This document shows, piece after piece, positions 1-10,409 of a stretch of DNA of 64,000 nt. The notes beneath the pieces were generated by a model that saw only the letters and a program-made list of their open reading frames with translations, was not told where the DNA came from and made no database searches. The position numbers were made by a program, and so were the translations under genes. Every line of letters starts with the position of its first letter. Position 1 is the stretch's first letter. Origin of the DNA: Kurthia sibirica (GTDB lineage Bacteria; Bacillota; Bacilli; Bacillales_A; Planococcaceae); contig NZ_QFVR01000008.1 of assembly GCF_003143975.1 (NCBI RefSeq), positions 89,051-153,050 on the forward strand, read 5' to 3'.

Positions 1-2026
1 GTGACATAAGTTTGATCTCTAAAATCCCTTTTTCACTATGCATGCTCAATAACACCTCATACATATCTTCTGCTGAAAGCACCAACTCATCTTTCCATCG
101 TTTTTTCGCTTTATAGTTTACCCCTAAAGATAGCGGTCGACTATTAATCGCCTCGCTTACATGACTTAGCACATCTTCCGCTGTATAACGATCATAGCTA
201 CGCACTGTAGCTAGTGGCTTCTCAACTAGTAAGTGATGCTTTTCTAGTTCCTGTTCGAGCGCTGATATATCGGCTGAAAATCGATTTTCAATCGCTTCAA
301 TTTCAGCATATTTTGTTAAGTAGATATTTGTAAGTTCTGAATACGACGTTGCAAACTGTAAATCAACAGGCATATTTAAGTATTCTGCTGCATCTTTAAC
401 ATGTTTAATGAGTAATTCAATTCGCTCAATTTGCTGATTTTCTTTGAAATGATTAAACTCATCTACCATTTTTGTCGTGTAGCTATGCCCAATTTGTTGA
501 TCTTTTTCAATATCTTTTATCTTGCTTTGACAATCATCGATAATTTCCTGTGATTTTTCAATATTTTTCAAAGAAGCAATACGTGCAGAATAGAGATGGC
601 TTTCCTTATTAAAGAGCAACCAGTTATTTTCTAACTCATTATAATAAAGTTGATCCTCTTTTTTTTGCTGTGTGATGTGATGCAGTTTTTGCTGTTGTTC
701 TTCAATAGCTAATTCAATATCTTCCTTTGCTTTAATCAGTTGATCATTTTGAAAAGCAAGCTGTTCTTGTTCATTTTCGTAGCTTGTAATGGCCTGTTTA
801 AAGTCTTCTACTAAGCGATTATTATTAGATGTCTCTCCATCCAAATAATTTTTCACGTCAACAATTGCTTCAATTCTACGTTCAGTTAGATCAAATTTCG
901 CCGTATTTTCAGCAATTGCCTGTTGTTGAATTTTATATTCTTCAATGCTTAAAATATTATCCAATTCCATTCGTTTAACTGTACTATCAACTATTATTGG
1001 TTGTTTATAATAGACTAAGGCTTCATCAAAATTACCCGATGAATCGATTGGCAATTTTTCAAGATGGTCAACTAGTAATTGCTGTTCTAATACTTCATCT
1101 GCTGTTACAACAAAAAGTTTATCGAATTTAGTGAATAGTTCTGCTGTTAACATTTCAAGAGCAGCCGCCTTGTCTGCTGTTTTAGCAGCAACACCAAAAA
1201 ATTGGCCATTTGTATTTTTGGGGTAAAAAGGGTTTAACAAAGGGTGCTCAATAGAAGGTTGTTCCCTTTCTTTAGCTCGCATCATTGTCAATTCATGATA
1301 GGCCATCGCCAACTCTTGACGTTGTTGCGTATTATACACATGTATAATTTGTCCAGTTATCAACTGTTGATTCGCATGCAATTGTACCGTATAATTTACC
1401 CTTTCTTCATCATATTCTGTGATATGACCTAACTCAATTGAGTGAGCTGATTCCGCAGTATAAACAGTTAAATTTGATTTATTTTGCCAATTAATAGGCT
1501 CCAATAATTGAACCGTAATTTTATCATGCTCTTCACTATTTACTTGTTCAATCGTATAGGGAAAGTCCATTTTCGCCGTCAAAAATTCAATATAGTGTAG
1601 CCAACTATCCATTTTCAATAATAAATCAAGCTGCTTTTGATGGGGATCTAATTGAAAAAAATGATGATCAAAGTTATCTGAAAAAGTAAAATCACCCTCA
1701 GTAGTAAGCGTTAAATGTATTTTCATTAGCTGTTCCTCATCATCAATGGCAGCATCATTAACCATTTCTAAAATTGTTTGACTCGAACCACTACGAATAA
1801 CAAGTAATTGTATAAATTGATGCGTATACTTATTTTTTACAAATAGACCCATATACTGTGAATCATCTACTATTTGAGGGTATTTCAATACGAATGCTTC
1901 TTCATTTAACGATTCAAAAAACACATCAGCAATTCTCTCTGTTTGATGTTCATTTTTATCAAACAAATCGTGCAATTGACTTCTGACATCAGGTGCTATT
2001 TTTGTCGTGATTTTTTCGGTAATCAT
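1..2026 (-). CDS. Large coiled-coil protein of unknown function (C-terminus beyond window)
   Basis: An open frame runs leftward from an ATG at 2026 to the window edge with no stop (at least 675 codons). A purine-rich ribosome site (GGGAGAG) precedes the ATG. The first roughly 330 residues look globular. A central stretch (GQFFGVAAKTADKAAALEML followed by a KLFVVTADEVLEQQLL-type strand-helix) is laid out like the first domain of superfamily 1 helicases but lacks a proper Walker A. From about residue 340 it is Gln/Glu/Lys-rich and heptad-like over some 200 residues, suggesting a long coiled coil. There is no signal peptide, so it is probably cytoplasmic. I do not recognise the family. Confidence 0.75.
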   Translation of the reverse strand, partial: MITEKITTKIAPDVRSQLHDLFDKNEHQTERIADVFFESLNEEAFVLKYPQIVDDSQYMGLFVKNKYTHQFIQLLVIRSGSSQTILEMVNDAAIDDEEQLMKIHLTLTTEGDFTFSDNFDHHFFQLDPHQKQLDLLLKMDSWLHYIEFLTAKMDFPYTIEQVNSEEHDKITVQLLEPINWQNKSNLTVYTAESAHSIELGHITEYDEERVNYTVQLHANQQLITGQIIHVYNTQQRQELAMAYHELTMMRAKEREQPSIEHPLLNPFYPKNTNGQFFGVAAKTADKAAALEMLTAELFTKFDKLFVVTADEVLEQQLLVDHLEKLPIDSSGNFDEALVYYKQPIIVDSTVKRMELDNILSIEEYKIQQQAIAENTAKFDLTERRIEAIVDVKNYLDGETSNNNRLVEDFKQAITSYENEQEQLAFQNDQLIKAKEDIELAIEEQQQKLHHITQQKKEDQLYYNELENNWLLFNKESHLYSARIASLKNIEKSQEIIDDCQSKIKDIEKDQQIGHSYTTKMVDEFNHFKENQQIERIELLIKHVKDAAEYLNMPVDLQFATSYSELTNIYLTKYAEIEAIENRFSADISALEQELEKHHLLVEKPLATVRSYDRYTAEDVLSHVSEAINSRPLSLGVNYKAKKRWKDELVLSAEDMYEVLLSMHSEKGILEIKLMS

Positions 2027-2265
2027 CAAAGCATCTCTCCCTTTTCAACTTATCTGTTGAACATATACCCTTTCAAATGGAAAATTAACTAAAAATTAAA
2101 GTTATTACTGCGAAAACCAAATCTAGACAGACTTTTCATTGCGCTATCATTTGGAATTAGTTTGAAAGTTTTTTAAAAGGAAATAAGTGTATGTAAATAA
2201 AAAAATTACTTTTTATTTATGTGTTTTGGCTCATCTATAAACCTATTGAACAAGGAGGAATTTTA

Positions 2266-3912
2266 TTGACAAACTATTTAAAGTATTTAGCCATTCCAGC
2301 GGTAGCATTAACAATTTTTTCAGTTGCGCCTACACAATCGCATGCAACAAATTCCACAGTGATCATCCAGCATGACACCACTTTATATGCTAGCCCATCC
2401 GTAAAAAGTAAAAAAATCCAACAACTTAGTAAGAATCAGCGACTCCTATTAGTAACCTACGGTAAAAAATGGTCGACTGTTAAGATAGGTCAAAGACGTG
2501 GCTATGTAACAACTTCGCAACTAAATTTAACAAACTATAAGAAAAATCTTCAAAAAAAATTAACGCAAGAAGAAAATAAATTAACTAAACTATCACAAGA
2601 GATGAATACACTCTTAAATAAAGGTCTTTATAGCCAAGCTCAAAAAACAAAGAGCCAACTACAAAAATCTTTAAATAGCTATACAAAACATGTTAAAACA
2701 ACAGCTATTTTAACAGAAAAAGAAAAAAAGAAACGATTAGCCAACTATCATACAAAATTTTTAGCTGATATGAAAAAAACTGCTGAAATTAATCTCTATT
2801 TTAAACATATGTCGACTGAAAAAAAGAATATTACAACTAAATCTGCAAACGATTTTGCGACTAAAGTTAGTCTATTAAAAAAAGAGCAACTAAAAATGAT
2901 TGCTCGATTGAATAAAACGACGACGGTGTCTCTTTCTGAAACGTTAAAAAAGAAATTATCAGATGAAATAATGATGATTGAAAAGACATGGCATAATACG
3001 ACAAAAACAAAAACGACACGATACAAAACACAAATTCAAGATAATATTAAACCACTCTATGCCAAGTATGTAATGGCTATAAATGAGGGAACGATTTCTA
3101 CTATTTTGACTGCGAGAGCACATGTTGTTCAAGCATTGCCTACTGCATTAAAATTCCAATCAGATGAACAACTATCCAATGCACAAAAACAACAATTAAA
3201 TGCACTCATCACCCCAGTAATAAACCAAGTGGAAGCTTTGGCTAAAGAAAGTGACTTAAACCAGCAAATCGCTATTTTCAAAAAATCACTCCAAAATATG
3301 GATTATGCTGTTGCCTCAAAAAATTTGACGGATATACGATTAGCCTTAGACCAAGGGATCATCTATCGTAAAAACAATACAAATTATGCACTCCCAACTA
3401 CTGTCACAAATGCATTAGAGCAACTCTATACACACTATAATTTATACTACTATAAAGAAATACCTGTAGACCATTCAACTGTATTAGATTACTATTCTGC
3501 TTCGTTAACAGTATCACCACTTGGTTTTACCGCAAATAAAACGGAAGATAAATCAGGTTATATTGCATTCAAAGTAAAACATAATGATAAAAAATTACAC
3601 TATTCATATTTGCGTTATACAGTAAACATAACGGAGCAAGCAGTTAAGGAATTCGCTGCTAATCCAACAATCAATCAAAAAGTTTACACGTATGGTGCCA
3701 ACTCAAATAGTAGCGATTATGACCATTTCCCTGAAGCTTTGAAATATATTACAAAATATTCATCAGAAAAACTGCCATTAACTATTGCTAGCTCAATAAA
3801 TGCCTCTACGAATATTATGAGAAAGTTTGATGATAATGAAAAATACGTTATTTTTAAATTACCGTTAATTAAAGGAGTATATTATTCGAATATTCGATTA
3901 ACCGTGGAATGA
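2266..3912 (+). CDS. Secreted SH3b-domain protein with coiled-coil region
   Basis: The start is a TTG at 2266, chosen because a perfect AAGGAGG lies 7 nt upstream; the in-frame GTG at 2221 has no ribosome site. The 548-residue product begins with a signal peptide (hydrophobic core, likely cut after QSHA). A bacterial SH3 domain follows (about residues 30-85, ending GYVTTSQL), typical of wall-binding proteins. A Lys/Gln-rich helical region then extends to about residue 400, with a Tyr-rich globular C-terminus of unknown fold. No enzyme motif is visible. A role at the cell wall is inferred from the SH3b domain. It is divergent from the coiled-coil gene to its left. Confidence 0.8.
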   Translation: MTNYLKYLAIPAVALTIFSVAPTQSHATNSTVIIQHDTTLYASPSVKSKKIQQLSKNQRLLLVTYGKKWSTVKIGQRRGYVTTSQLNLTNYKKNLQKKLTQEENKLTKLSQEMNTLLNKGLYSQAQKTKSQLQKSLNSYTKHVKTTAILTEKEKKKRLANYHTKFLADMKKTAEINLYFKHMSTEKKNITTKSANDFATKVSLLKKEQLKMIARLNKTTTVSLSETLKKKLSDEIMMIEKTWHNTTKTKTTRYKTQIQDNIKPLYAKYVMAINEGTISTILTARAHVVQALPTALKFQSDEQLSNAQKQQLNALITPVINQVEALAKESDLNQQIAIFKKSLQNMDYAVASKNLTDIRLALDQGIIYRKNNTNYALPTTVTNALEQLYTHYNLYYYKEIPVDHSTVLDYYSASLTVSPLGFTANKTEDKSGYIAFKVKHNDKKLHYSYLRYTVNITEQAVKEFAANPTINQKVYTYGANSNSSDYDHFPEALKYITKYSSEKLPLTIASSINASTNIMRKFDDNEKYVIFKLPLIKGVYYSNIRLTVE

Positions 3913-4204
3913 TTTTATGTGAAGGTCAATATAATTGAATGTATGGAGATTTTAATGCTTTTCAAATGACACCCTATAACTTATTTGAAAGAATCAGATA
4001 TAGTTTTTTATTATTCCACATTTAATTATCGTAATTTTGATAAGCTTAAATTTCCGATTCTAGGGCAAGTGTTGAAATGATTTGGTTTGACTCTTTTACG
4101 TCACGTCACTTTTTCTATTCATTTATTTTAGTATGAATCGCTGATATTGTACTTTTTATATGTTCGCGTCTCTTACAAAATCAGGTGAAACCAGCATGGC
4201 CATG

Positions 4205-4259
4205 AAAATGTCGAGTAGGCATAGTATTGTTTGAAAGCTCCGACAAATAATAGAAAGCC
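4205..4259. repeat. Dispersed composite repeat, copy A (ISL3-like terminus)
   Basis: This holds the core TCGAGTAGGCATAGTATTG followed by a terminus resembling the ISL3-relic ends (GTTTGAAA... then ATAATAGAAAGCC). Related copies lie at 18719-18815 and 48085-48195. The rest of the 3913-4356 spacer shows no gene. Confidence 0.5.
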
Positions 4260-4303
4260 TAAAACAGGAACGATTTCCATCACTCCATCTATACAATAGA
4301 ACT

Positions 4304-4348
4304 AAAAAACCTAGAAAATAAACGCATCGCGTTATTTTCTAGGTTTTT
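4304..4348 (-). terminator. Terminator of the gcv operon
   Basis: A long hairpin with arms AAAACCTAGAAAATAA and TTATTTTCTAGGTTTT lies just past the gcvPB stop. T-runs on both sides could let it work in both directions. Confidence 0.85.
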
Positions 4349-4356
4349 ATCATTAA

Positions 4357-5817
4357 TTATGCTTTTGTATAACGTAGAATTGGTGTACGAGCTGCACGCG
4401 TTTCATCTAGACGATTAATCACTGTCGTATGAGGTGCTTCTTGTACGATTTCTGGATTTGTTTCTACTTCACCTGCAATTTGAATCATGGCATCACAAAA
4501 TTCATCCAATGTTTCTTTTGATTCTGTTTCAGTTGGCTCAATCATCAACGCTTCTTCCACGTTTAGTGGGAAGTAAGTAGTTGGTGGGTGATAGCCAAAG
4601 TCTAACAGACGTTTTGCAATATCAAGCGTACGAACGCCTAATTTTTTCTGACGGCTTCCGCTTAATACAAATTCATGCTTACAATGTTGTTTGTATGGCA
4701 GTTCAAAATATGGTTCTAAACGACGCATCATATAGTTGGCATTTAATACGGCAAATTCCGTAACAGCTTTTAGACCGTCTGGACCCATCGTACGAATATA
4801 TGTGTAGGCACGAACATTAATACCAAAGTTACCATAATAAGGTTTTACGCGACCAATTGATTGTGGTCGATTATAATCGAAGTGGAAACCTTCTGCTGTT
4901 TTCACTAATACTGGTTTTGGCAGATACGGGATCAAGTCCGCTTTAACGCCTACAGGACCAGAACCTGGACCACCACCACCATGAGGGCCAGTGAATGTTT
5001 TATGCAAGTTTAAGTGTACACAGTCAAAGCCCATATCACCTGGACGTACTTTAGACATAACCGCGTTTAAGTTTGCACCATCGTAATAAACTTTACCGCC
5101 AACTGAGTGAATAATATCTGTAATTTCAAGAATATCTTCCTCAAATAAACCTAGTGTGTTTGGGTTCGTCAGCATTAAAGCAGCGGTATCTTCACCAACT
5201 TTTGTACGTAAATCTGCTAGATCAACTAAACCATTTTCTGCTGTTTTAATCGTTACTGTATCAAAGCCAGCAACTGTAGCTGAAGCAGGGTTCGTACCAT
5301 GCGCACTATCTGGTACTAAAACCTTCGTACGTTGTACATCGCCATTTGCTTCATGGAATGCACGAATCATCATAAGTGCAGTCCACTCACCATGTGCACC
5401 TGCTGCTGGTTGAAGCGTTACTTCGTCCATACCAGTAATTTCTACTAAATGCTCTTGTAGATCATACATTAATTCCATTGCCCCTTGCACTGTTGACTCA
5501 TCTTGTAGTGGATGAATATGAGCAAAACCAGGGAAACGTGCAACAGATTCATTAATCTTTGGATTGTATTTCATCGTACATGAACCAAGTGGATAAAAAC
5601 CAGAATCCACGCCATGGTTACGATTCGAAAGTGCAGTATAATGACGCATCAAATCAAGCTCCGACAGTTCAGGTAGTTCTGCCTCTTCTTGACGAATGAA
5701 TGCTGTAGGTAAAATATCCGTCAATGCTACTTCTGGAACATCAAGTGGTGTCAGACTATAACCTGTTCGACCTTCTTTTGTTAGTTCAAATACAAGTGGT
5801 TGATTATCTTTATGCAT
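4357..5817 (-). CDS. gcvPB: Glycine dehydrogenase (decarboxylating) subunit 2
   Basis: This is the C-terminal half of the P-protein of the glycine cleavage system. It decarboxylates glycine with pyridoxal phosphate and transfers aminomethyl to lipoyl-H protein. The PLP lysine is in [16 protein letters not shown], followed by the Gly-rich loop. The start is the ATG of MHKDNQPL (5817), giving 486 residues, the usual size; the longer reading only borrows codons from gcvPA. It overlaps the gcvPA stop by 8 nt, so translation is probably coupled. It is the last gene of the riboswitch-controlled gcvT-gcvPA-gcvPB operon. Confidence 0.97.
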   Translation of the reverse strand: MHKDNQPLVFELTKEGRTGYSLTPLDVPEVALTDILPTAFIRQEEAELPELSELDLMRHYTALSNRNHGVDSGFYPLGSCTMKYNPKINESVARFPGFAHIHPLQDESTVQGAMELMYDLQEHLVEITGMDEVTLQPAAGAHGEWTALMMIRAFHEANGDVQRTKVLVPDSAHGTNPASATVAGFDTVTIKTAENGLVDLADLRTKVGEDTAALMLTNPNTLGLFEEDILEITDIIHSVGGKVYYDGANLNAVMSKVRPGDMGFDCVHLNLHKTFTGPHGGGGPGSGPVGVKADLIPYLPKPVLVKTAEGFHFDYNRPQSIGRVKPYYGNFGINVRAYTYIRTMGPDGLKAVTEFAVLNANYMMRRLEPYFELPYKQHCKHEFVLSGSRQKKLGVRTLDIAKRLLDFGYHPPTTYFPLNVEEALMIEPTETESKETLDEFCDAMIQIAGEVETNPEIVQEAPHTTVINRLDETRAARTPILRYTKA

Positions 5818-7177
5818 GATGAGCCCCCATTTCTTCAACAATTGCGCTTGTTGCAGTAATTAAAGCATCGATTTCTTCTTTTGAACGTTGCTCTGTAACA
5901 CAAATTAATGAATGGTTTGCAAGATCCGCATTATAAGCAGCTAAATCAAGCCCACCAATCATACCTTGCTTGAATAATTCCTTATTCAATAAAGTAACAT
6001 CAATCGTTGTATCGACAACAATTTCATTGAAATGACTTCCCTGATAGGTTACAGTATACCCCGCTTTTTCAAATGCTTGCTTTGCATAATGTGTTTTCAT
6101 AATATTCTGAGTAGCCATTTCTTGTACGCCTTTTTTACCAAGTGCCGTCATTGCAACAGAAGCTGCCAATGCATTTAATGCTTGGTTTGAACAAATATTT
6201 GATGTCGCTTTTTCACGACGAATATGCTGTTCACGCGCTTGTAATGTTAAAACATACCCACGACGACCTTCTTGGTCCACTGTTTCACCGACAATACGAC
6301 CTGGAATTTTACGCATCAATTTAGTAGTTGTCGCAAAGTAACCACAGTGTGGTCCACCAAATGCTTCAGAAATACCGAATGGTTGTGCGTCACCAACCGT
6401 AATATCTGCTCCTTGCTTACCTGGTGGTGTTAAAATTGCTAATGCCAGTGGATTGGAAGAGACAATTGATAAACCTTTTACTGCATGGACCATATCAGAT
6501 ATTTTAGCAACATCCTCAATTTGACCGTAGAAATTTGGGTATTGTACCATCACTGCTGCAGTATCTTCATCGATTAATGCTTGTAATGCCTCTAAGTCTG
6601 TCACGCCGTCTTTCATTGGCACTGAAATAACTTCGATTGATTGTCCATAAGCATACGTTGTAACAACATCTTTTGAAATAGGATGAACTGCTTCGGAAAC
6701 CAATATTTTTTTGCGACGAGTATGACCTGCTGCAAGCATACCAGCTTCTGCTAATGCCGTCCCACCATCATACATAGATGAATTCGCTAAATCCATACCT
6801 GTTAGCTCTGCAATCATCGTTTGGTATTCAAAAATCGCTTGTAGTTCACCTTGTGAGATTTCAGGTTGGTACGGTGTATATGCCGTATAAAATTCTGAAC
6901 GAGAAATAACATGATCGACTACAATCGGCTTATAATGATCATAGACACCTGCCCCTAAAAATGATGTATATTCATCATGATTAGCATTTTTCTTCGCTAA
7001 GGTCGATAATTCTTTTAACAATGCGGACTCTGATTTAGCTGCTTTGATCTGGTATTCACCTTTAAAGCGAACTTTCTCTGGAATATCAGCAAATAAATCA
7101 TCAATTGATGAGACGCCGATTACGTCTAACATATCTTTTTGGTCTTGCTCCGTCATAGGTAAGTAACGATGCTTCAT
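5810..7177 (-). CDS. gcvPA: Glycine dehydrogenase (decarboxylating) subunit 1
   Basis: This 455-residue N-terminal half of the P-protein pairs with GcvPB as an alpha2beta2 enzyme that decarboxylates glycine in the cytoplasm. The opening [20 protein letters not shown] and the segments [17 protein letters not shown] and [12 protein letters not shown] are typical of the split form found in Firmicutes. An AGAGAGG ribosome site sits before the ATG. It follows gcvT by 23 nt and overlaps gcvPB, so the three are one transcription unit. Confidence 0.97.
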   Translation of the reverse strand: MKHRYLPMTEQDQKDMLDVIGVSSIDDLFADIPEKVRFKGEYQIKAAKSESALLKELSTLAKKNANHDEYTSFLGAGVYDHYKPIVVDHVISRSEFYTAYTPYQPEISQGELQAIFEYQTMIAELTGMDLANSSMYDGGTALAEAGMLAAGHTRRKKILVSEAVHPISKDVVTTYAYGQSIEVISVPMKDGVTDLEALQALIDEDTAAVMVQYPNFYGQIEDVAKISDMVHAVKGLSIVSSNPLALAILTPPGKQGADITVGDAQPFGISEAFGGPHCGYFATTTKLMRKIPGRIVGETVDQEGRRGYVLTLQAREQHIRREKATSNICSNQALNALAASVAMTALGKKGVQEMATQNIMKTHYAKQAFEKAGYTVTYQGSHFNEIVVDTTIDVTLLNKELFKQGMIGGLDLAAYNADLANHSLICVTEQRSKEEIDALITATSAIVEEMGAHHA

Positions 7178-7200
7178 GTCGTAAAACCTCTCTTTTTGTT

Positions 7201-8304
7201 TTATTTTTGGCGTTTATAAAACGGTGTTTCTACAATGACTACTTTACTTCTGCGATTGCGTACTTCGATTTCAAGTTCCTTGCCAATCTCTGCATAATTT
7301 GCATCGATGAGCGCAAGCCCAATATTACGTTTCGTTGAAGGAATTTGTGTACCTGTAGTGACTTCTCCAATTTCAATATCACCAGCAAACACTTTGTAAC
7401 CGTGACGAGGAATACCTTTATCAATCATTTCTATCCCAACACTTTTACGTGGTATACCCTGTTCTTTTTGTTGCATCAGCGCAGTTTTACCGATAAAGTT
7501 TTCATCTTTATTTAATTTTACTACGAAATTAATGCCAGCTTCTAATGGTGTAATCGTATCAGAAAGTTCTTGGCCATATAAAGGTAAGCACGCTTCAAAG
7601 CGTAGTGTATCACGTGCTCCAAGACCACATGGTATGACGCCTTCCTCTTTACCTGCTTCTAAAATAGCTTGCCATTGTGCAACAACTGCTTCTGGAGATG
7701 CATAAATTTCAAAGCCATCTTCACCTGTATAACCAGTGCGAGAAACGATTGATTGGAAGCCCGCAATATCGACTGCTGTTTGTAGACGAAACGGTTTAAT
7801 CGCACTCAGATCAGTCTCTGTTAGCTTTTGTAAAATTTGTTGCGCAAGAGGCCCTTGTAAAGCTAGTAGACCAAAGTCATCTGATGCGTTGATCAATTCA
7901 ACACCGTCTATATGATGTTCGGTCATCCAAGCAAAATCCTTGTCAATATTTGCAGCGTTTACAACGAGTAAATACACTTCTTCTTCAATACGATAGATTA
8001 ATAAATCATCTACAACGCCACCATTGTCATAACACATTGTCGTATATTGTGTTTGGTTAATCGCAATTTTAGACACATCATTCGTTACAAGCTGTTGTAA
8101 ATACGCCAAACTTTCTGAACCTTTCACATAAATCTCGCCCATATGTGAGACATCAAAAAGCCCTGCTTTAGTTCTCACTGCAGCGTGTTCATCTTTGATA
8201 GAAGAAAACTGTACTGGTAGATCCCATCCACCGAAATCAATTGTTTTGCCGCCATATTGAGCATATGTATCAAATAATGGCGTTTTCATTAAGTCATTTG
8301 TCAT
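7201..8304 (-). CDS. gcvT: Aminomethyltransferase (glycine cleavage T-protein)
   Basis: GcvT moves the methylene group from aminomethyl-lipoyl-H protein to tetrahydrofolate, releasing ammonia. The 367-residue product shows family signatures [14 protein letters not shown] near the start, FDVSHMGEI and [19 protein letters not shown] chose the ATG at 8304, following an AAGGGGG ribosome site; the frame stays open further upstream but there reads through the riboswitch. It is the first gene of the operon. The H-protein gene and the lipoyl dehydrogenase are not in the window. Confidence 0.96.
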   Translation of the reverse strand: MTNDLMKTPLFDTYAQYGGKTIDFGGWDLPVQFSSIKDEHAAVRTKAGLFDVSHMGEIYVKGSESLAYLQQLVTNDVSKIAINQTQYTTMCYDNGGVVDDLLIYRIEEEVYLLVVNAANIDKDFAWMTEHHIDGVELINASDDFGLLALQGPLAQQILQKLTETDLSAIKPFRLQTAVDIAGFQSIVSRTGYTGEDGFEIYASPEAVVAQWQAILEAGKEEGVIPCGLGARDTLRFEACLPLYGQELSDTITPLEAGINFVVKLNKDENFIGKTALMQQKEQGIPRKSVGIEMIDKGIPRHGYKVFAGDIEIGEVTTGTQIPSTKRNIGLALIDANYAEIGKELEIEVRNRRSKVVIVETPFYKRQK

Positions 8305-8330
8305 AACATTACTTACCCCCTTATTATCGT

Positions 8331-8373
8331 AAAAAAAAAGACAGAGAAACCCTATGATGAGGATTTCTCTGTC
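8331..8373 (-). terminator. Intrinsic terminator of the glycine riboswitch
   Basis: The hairpin GACAGAGAAA / TTTCTCTGTC is followed on the minus strand by nine T residues, directly after the second aptamer and before gcvT. It is the expected expression platform: glycine binding should prevent its formation. Confidence 0.9.
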
Positions 8374-8560
8374 CTTGCACCTGAAAGTTTGACCATCGAA
8401 ATGGCTGTCCCCTTTGGTGGCTGCACGAAGCAGCGCTCTCCAGAGTTGCGTCATGTACGAGTCTTTTTGCCTGAGAGATTCATAGCATACACTATTTGCT
8501 CCTTCGGCGACGTTCTCACGTTCTCTCCCCGTACAATCACCCGCTCGAGACGAATCTCGA
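8374..8560 (-). promoter_or_regulatory. Tandem glycine riboswitch (gcvT motif)
   Basis: Two aptamers are readable on the minus strand. The first has GGGGAGAG ... GCCGAAGGAGCAA ... CTCTCAGGCAAA. The second has CTCTGGAGAGCG ... CACCAAAGGGG ... CTTTCAGGTGCAAGGACAGAG. These are the conserved cores of the glycine-binding family. A short self-complementary stretch (CGAGATTCGTCTCG) precedes aptamer 1. Together with the terminator this should switch gcv genes on when glycine is plentiful, as in B. subtilis. Confidence 0.95.
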
Positions 8561-8581
8561 TTTGTATAAGTGTTGCAATGT

Positions 8582-8590
8582 ATTATAACA
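8582..8590 (-). promoter_or_regulatory. Extended -10 promoter of the gcv operon
   Basis: TGTTATAAT on the minus strand is a perfect extended -10 (TGnTATAAT), about 25 nt before aptamer 1. No good -35 box is visible, which fits an extended -10 promoter. Confidence 0.6.
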
Positions 8591-8688
8591 GGCTTTCTTG
8601 CTTATATCCTAACATTAAAACCGTAATACTGCAATAACTTTATTCAAAAACTGAGAATAACGAATATTAATCATATTAAACATATAAA

Positions 8689-9201
8689 TCATTCGCCTTT
8701 TAGGCGCATAACTTGATAACCGGCATATTCAACAATCTGTCTCAGTGTTCTATTTTCTGTACGAATTGTAATATGTGCAGCTTTTTTATATGATTTTCTT
8801 CTTTCATTGTATAGCTGTTCTAGCTCTTCCTTCGTTGAACGTTGTACAATCGGACGATTTCTATCTCGATGAATTCGTTTCCAAATATCTGCAAAAGTAG
8901 CGTCCATAAACAATACGAGGCCGGTTTCTCTCATAATCCGTCTGTTTTCCTCGCTAATTGCTACGCCTCCGCCTGTTGCGATAATACAATACTCATCACG
9001 GAAATTTTCTAGAAATTCTGTTTCAATTTTGCGAAAATACGCCTCTCCATGCTGCTCAAAGATTTCTGGTATTTTCATTTTTTCTCTTCTAACAATTTCT
9101 GTATCCATATCATAGTAGGGAAGCTTTAAGTAAAAGCTTAATCTTCTACCAATTGCACTTTTTCCACTCCCCATATAGCCAACTAAATAGATTTTCCGCA
9201 T
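8689..9201 (-). CDS. aroK: Shikimate kinase
   Basis: Phosphorylates shikimate with ATP in the chorismate (aromatic amino acid) pathway. The 170-residue protein has the P-loop GYMGSGKSAIGRRL at residues 8-21, the DMDTEI metal/shikimate site near residue 32, and TGGGVA near residue 77. An RDRNRPI lid with the shikimate-binding Arg follows. It lies between the glycine cleavage operon and comG on the same strand, but spacers of about 240 nt on either side suggest its own promoter. Confidence 0.95.
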   Translation of the reverse strand: MRKIYLVGYMGSGKSAIGRRLSFYLKLPYYDMDTEIVRREKMKIPEIFEQHGEAYFRKIETEFLENFRDEYCIIATGGGVAISEENRRIMRETGLVLFMDATFADIWKRIHRDRNRPIVQRSTKEELEQLYNERRKSYKKAAHITIRTENRTLRQIVEYAGYQVMRLKGE

Positions 9202-9394
9202 TTTCTCACCTTCTTCAGCAACGACTAGAACAATTATTCTTTCTGAACTAACGATAACTCATTTTTTTAATAGTAGCATGAACGACAGCCGATTCCAATA
9301 ATACTTGTACGAGAATTGAAAACTATTTTCTAAATCCAACTATTATTGCCCTTCAGCATTGCCAAAATCACTATTTTAAGTCATTAAACATAAT

Positions 9395-9422
9395 AAAAAA
9401 CCCCATCTAACAAAGACTAGGG
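9395..9422 (-). terminator. Terminator of the comG operon
   Basis: A short imperfect GC hairpin (CCCTAG...TGGGG on the minus strand) is followed by TTTTTT, 28-55 nt after the last comG stop. Confidence 0.6.
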
Positions 9423-9449
9423 CTTCTCATTCATATCATCACTATTTTT

Positions 9450-9647
9450 TTATGTCTTTTTATGAATTAACATGTTATACAATGATTGTATTTCTTTTTC
9501 CATATATATTTCCATTTCATCATATAATTTAATATTCGTCTCATAGATACCAATTAAAAATAAGGTGTACATGGCAACAAACGACAAAAGGATCAGAGCA
9601 AACGGTAACACAAGCGCTCGTTCATTTGTCAATAAACGGTATGACAA
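9450..9647 (-). CDS. comGG: Short ComGG-like minor pseudopilin
   Basis: This is the last gene of the comG operon, in the ComGG position, with a hydrophobic N-terminal helix (LVLPFALILLSFVAMYTLFLIG). It starts at a TTG (9647, or 9632) inside comGF. At 65 residues it is about half the usual ComGG length, and the sequence after the stop shows no continuation in another frame. The usual Gly before the cleavage site appears as Ala (NERALVLP). The assignment rests on position, polarity and the helix; function may be reduced. Confidence 0.65.
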   Translation of the reverse strand: MSYRLLTNERALVLPFALILLSFVAMYTLFLIGIYETNIKLYDEMEIYMEKEIQSLYNMLIHKKT

Positions 9648-10095
9648 GTTCCGTCATCTCCTTTCGATTCGAAGAAAATTCAACATAAATTTTTAAGTAT
9701 GGTGCCTCATAACGAAAGCTAAATTTTTTCACACCGACTACTTTAATATCGGTACCACCTACTGTCGTAGATGTACTAATTATTTTCTGGTTAAAATAAC
9801 GGTACTCTGCTAGCAATACTTTATTTTGTTCATTGCCTTTTTTTACGATGACAAGTATCGGATTGTTCCCGATTGGCGGCTTAATGGCTACAGCATGTTT
9901 GAGTTCTTTTCTGATATCATGAATGAACATGTCATACTGTGTCGCCTCATGTGCAAAGATTAACGTCTGTGTTTTACTGTACCAAGGAAATAAAAAAGGT
10001 GTAATGGTTACTAATAATAATAGAATAGCAAGTTGCAATAACATCTCCAAAACAGTGAAGCCATGCCTATTTTTCATTTTTTGAAAATAACGCAT
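9622..10095 (-). CDS. comGF: Competence pseudopilin-like protein ComGF
   Basis: Minor component of the DNA-uptake pseudopilus. The 157-residue frame has a prepilin processing site HGFTVLEM followed by a hydrophobic helix (LLQLAILLLLVTITPFLF). The start may be the ATG at 10095 or that at 10077; the latter overlaps the comGE stop as ATGA, the usual coupled arrangement. It overlaps comGG at its 3' end. Confidence 0.85.
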   Translation of the reverse strand: MRYFQKMKNRHGFTVLEMLLQLAILLLLVTITPFLFPWYSKTQTLIFAHEATQYDMFIHDIRKELKHAVAIKPPIGNNPILVIVKKGNEQNKVLLAEYRYFNQKIISTSTTVGGTDIKVVGVKKFSFRYEAPYLKIYVEFSSNRKEMTELVIPFIDK

Positions 10096-10409
10096 TTTTT
10101 TTGAACACCTATTTTATTTTCATAACTTGTACATACTTGTTGTTGGTTAATCGCCCAATGGTAACGTTGCCCTGAAATTATGAACATACCTGCACGCTGC
10201 TCCGGAACCTGTATGGATAAAGCCAATGCTTCATAATTTGATGTCATGGCATGCATAGCTTGTTGTCGATTATTCACTCCATCAAAAAGTTGAAACGTAA
10301 GCGGTAATAAAACGGCGAATATCATAGTGATAATGACAATACCTACTATTGTTTCCAATAAAGTGAAACCCGCTTCAGTCGATGACGAGTATTCTACCTG
10401 ACCCCAAAT
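10074..10409 (-). CDS. comGE: ComGE pseudopilin, probable AUU start
   Basis: The frame contains a prepilin processing motif AGFTLLETIVGIV, then a hydrophobic helix and a C-terminal region with Cys residues. No ATG, GTG or TTG lies upstream of the motif in this frame; an in-frame TAA lies 21 nt upstream of 10409. The only sensible initiator is ATT at 10409, placed 9 nt after a perfect AAGGAGG buried in the comGD 3' end. That start gives MWGQVEYSSSTEAG as leader and a 111-residue protein. Initiation at the later TTG (10358) would remove the processing site. Confidence 0.75.
   Translation of the reverse strand: MWGQVEYSSSTEAGFTLLETIVGIVIITMIFAVLLPLTFQLFDGVNNRQQAMHAMTSNYEALALSIQVPEQRAGMFIISGQRYHWAINQQQVCTSYENKIGVQKKCVIFKK

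Noticed and set aside
2796..3026. 76-codon minus-strand frame
   Set aside because: Shadow of the SH3b gene; composition is the complement of a Lys-rich coding region.
8305..8454. Long N-terminal extension of gcvT
   Set aside because: These codons lie across the riboswitch terminator and second aptamer and lack a ribosome site.
8389..8637. 82-codon plus-strand frame
   Set aside because: It is antisense to the glycine riboswitch, with no ribosome site.
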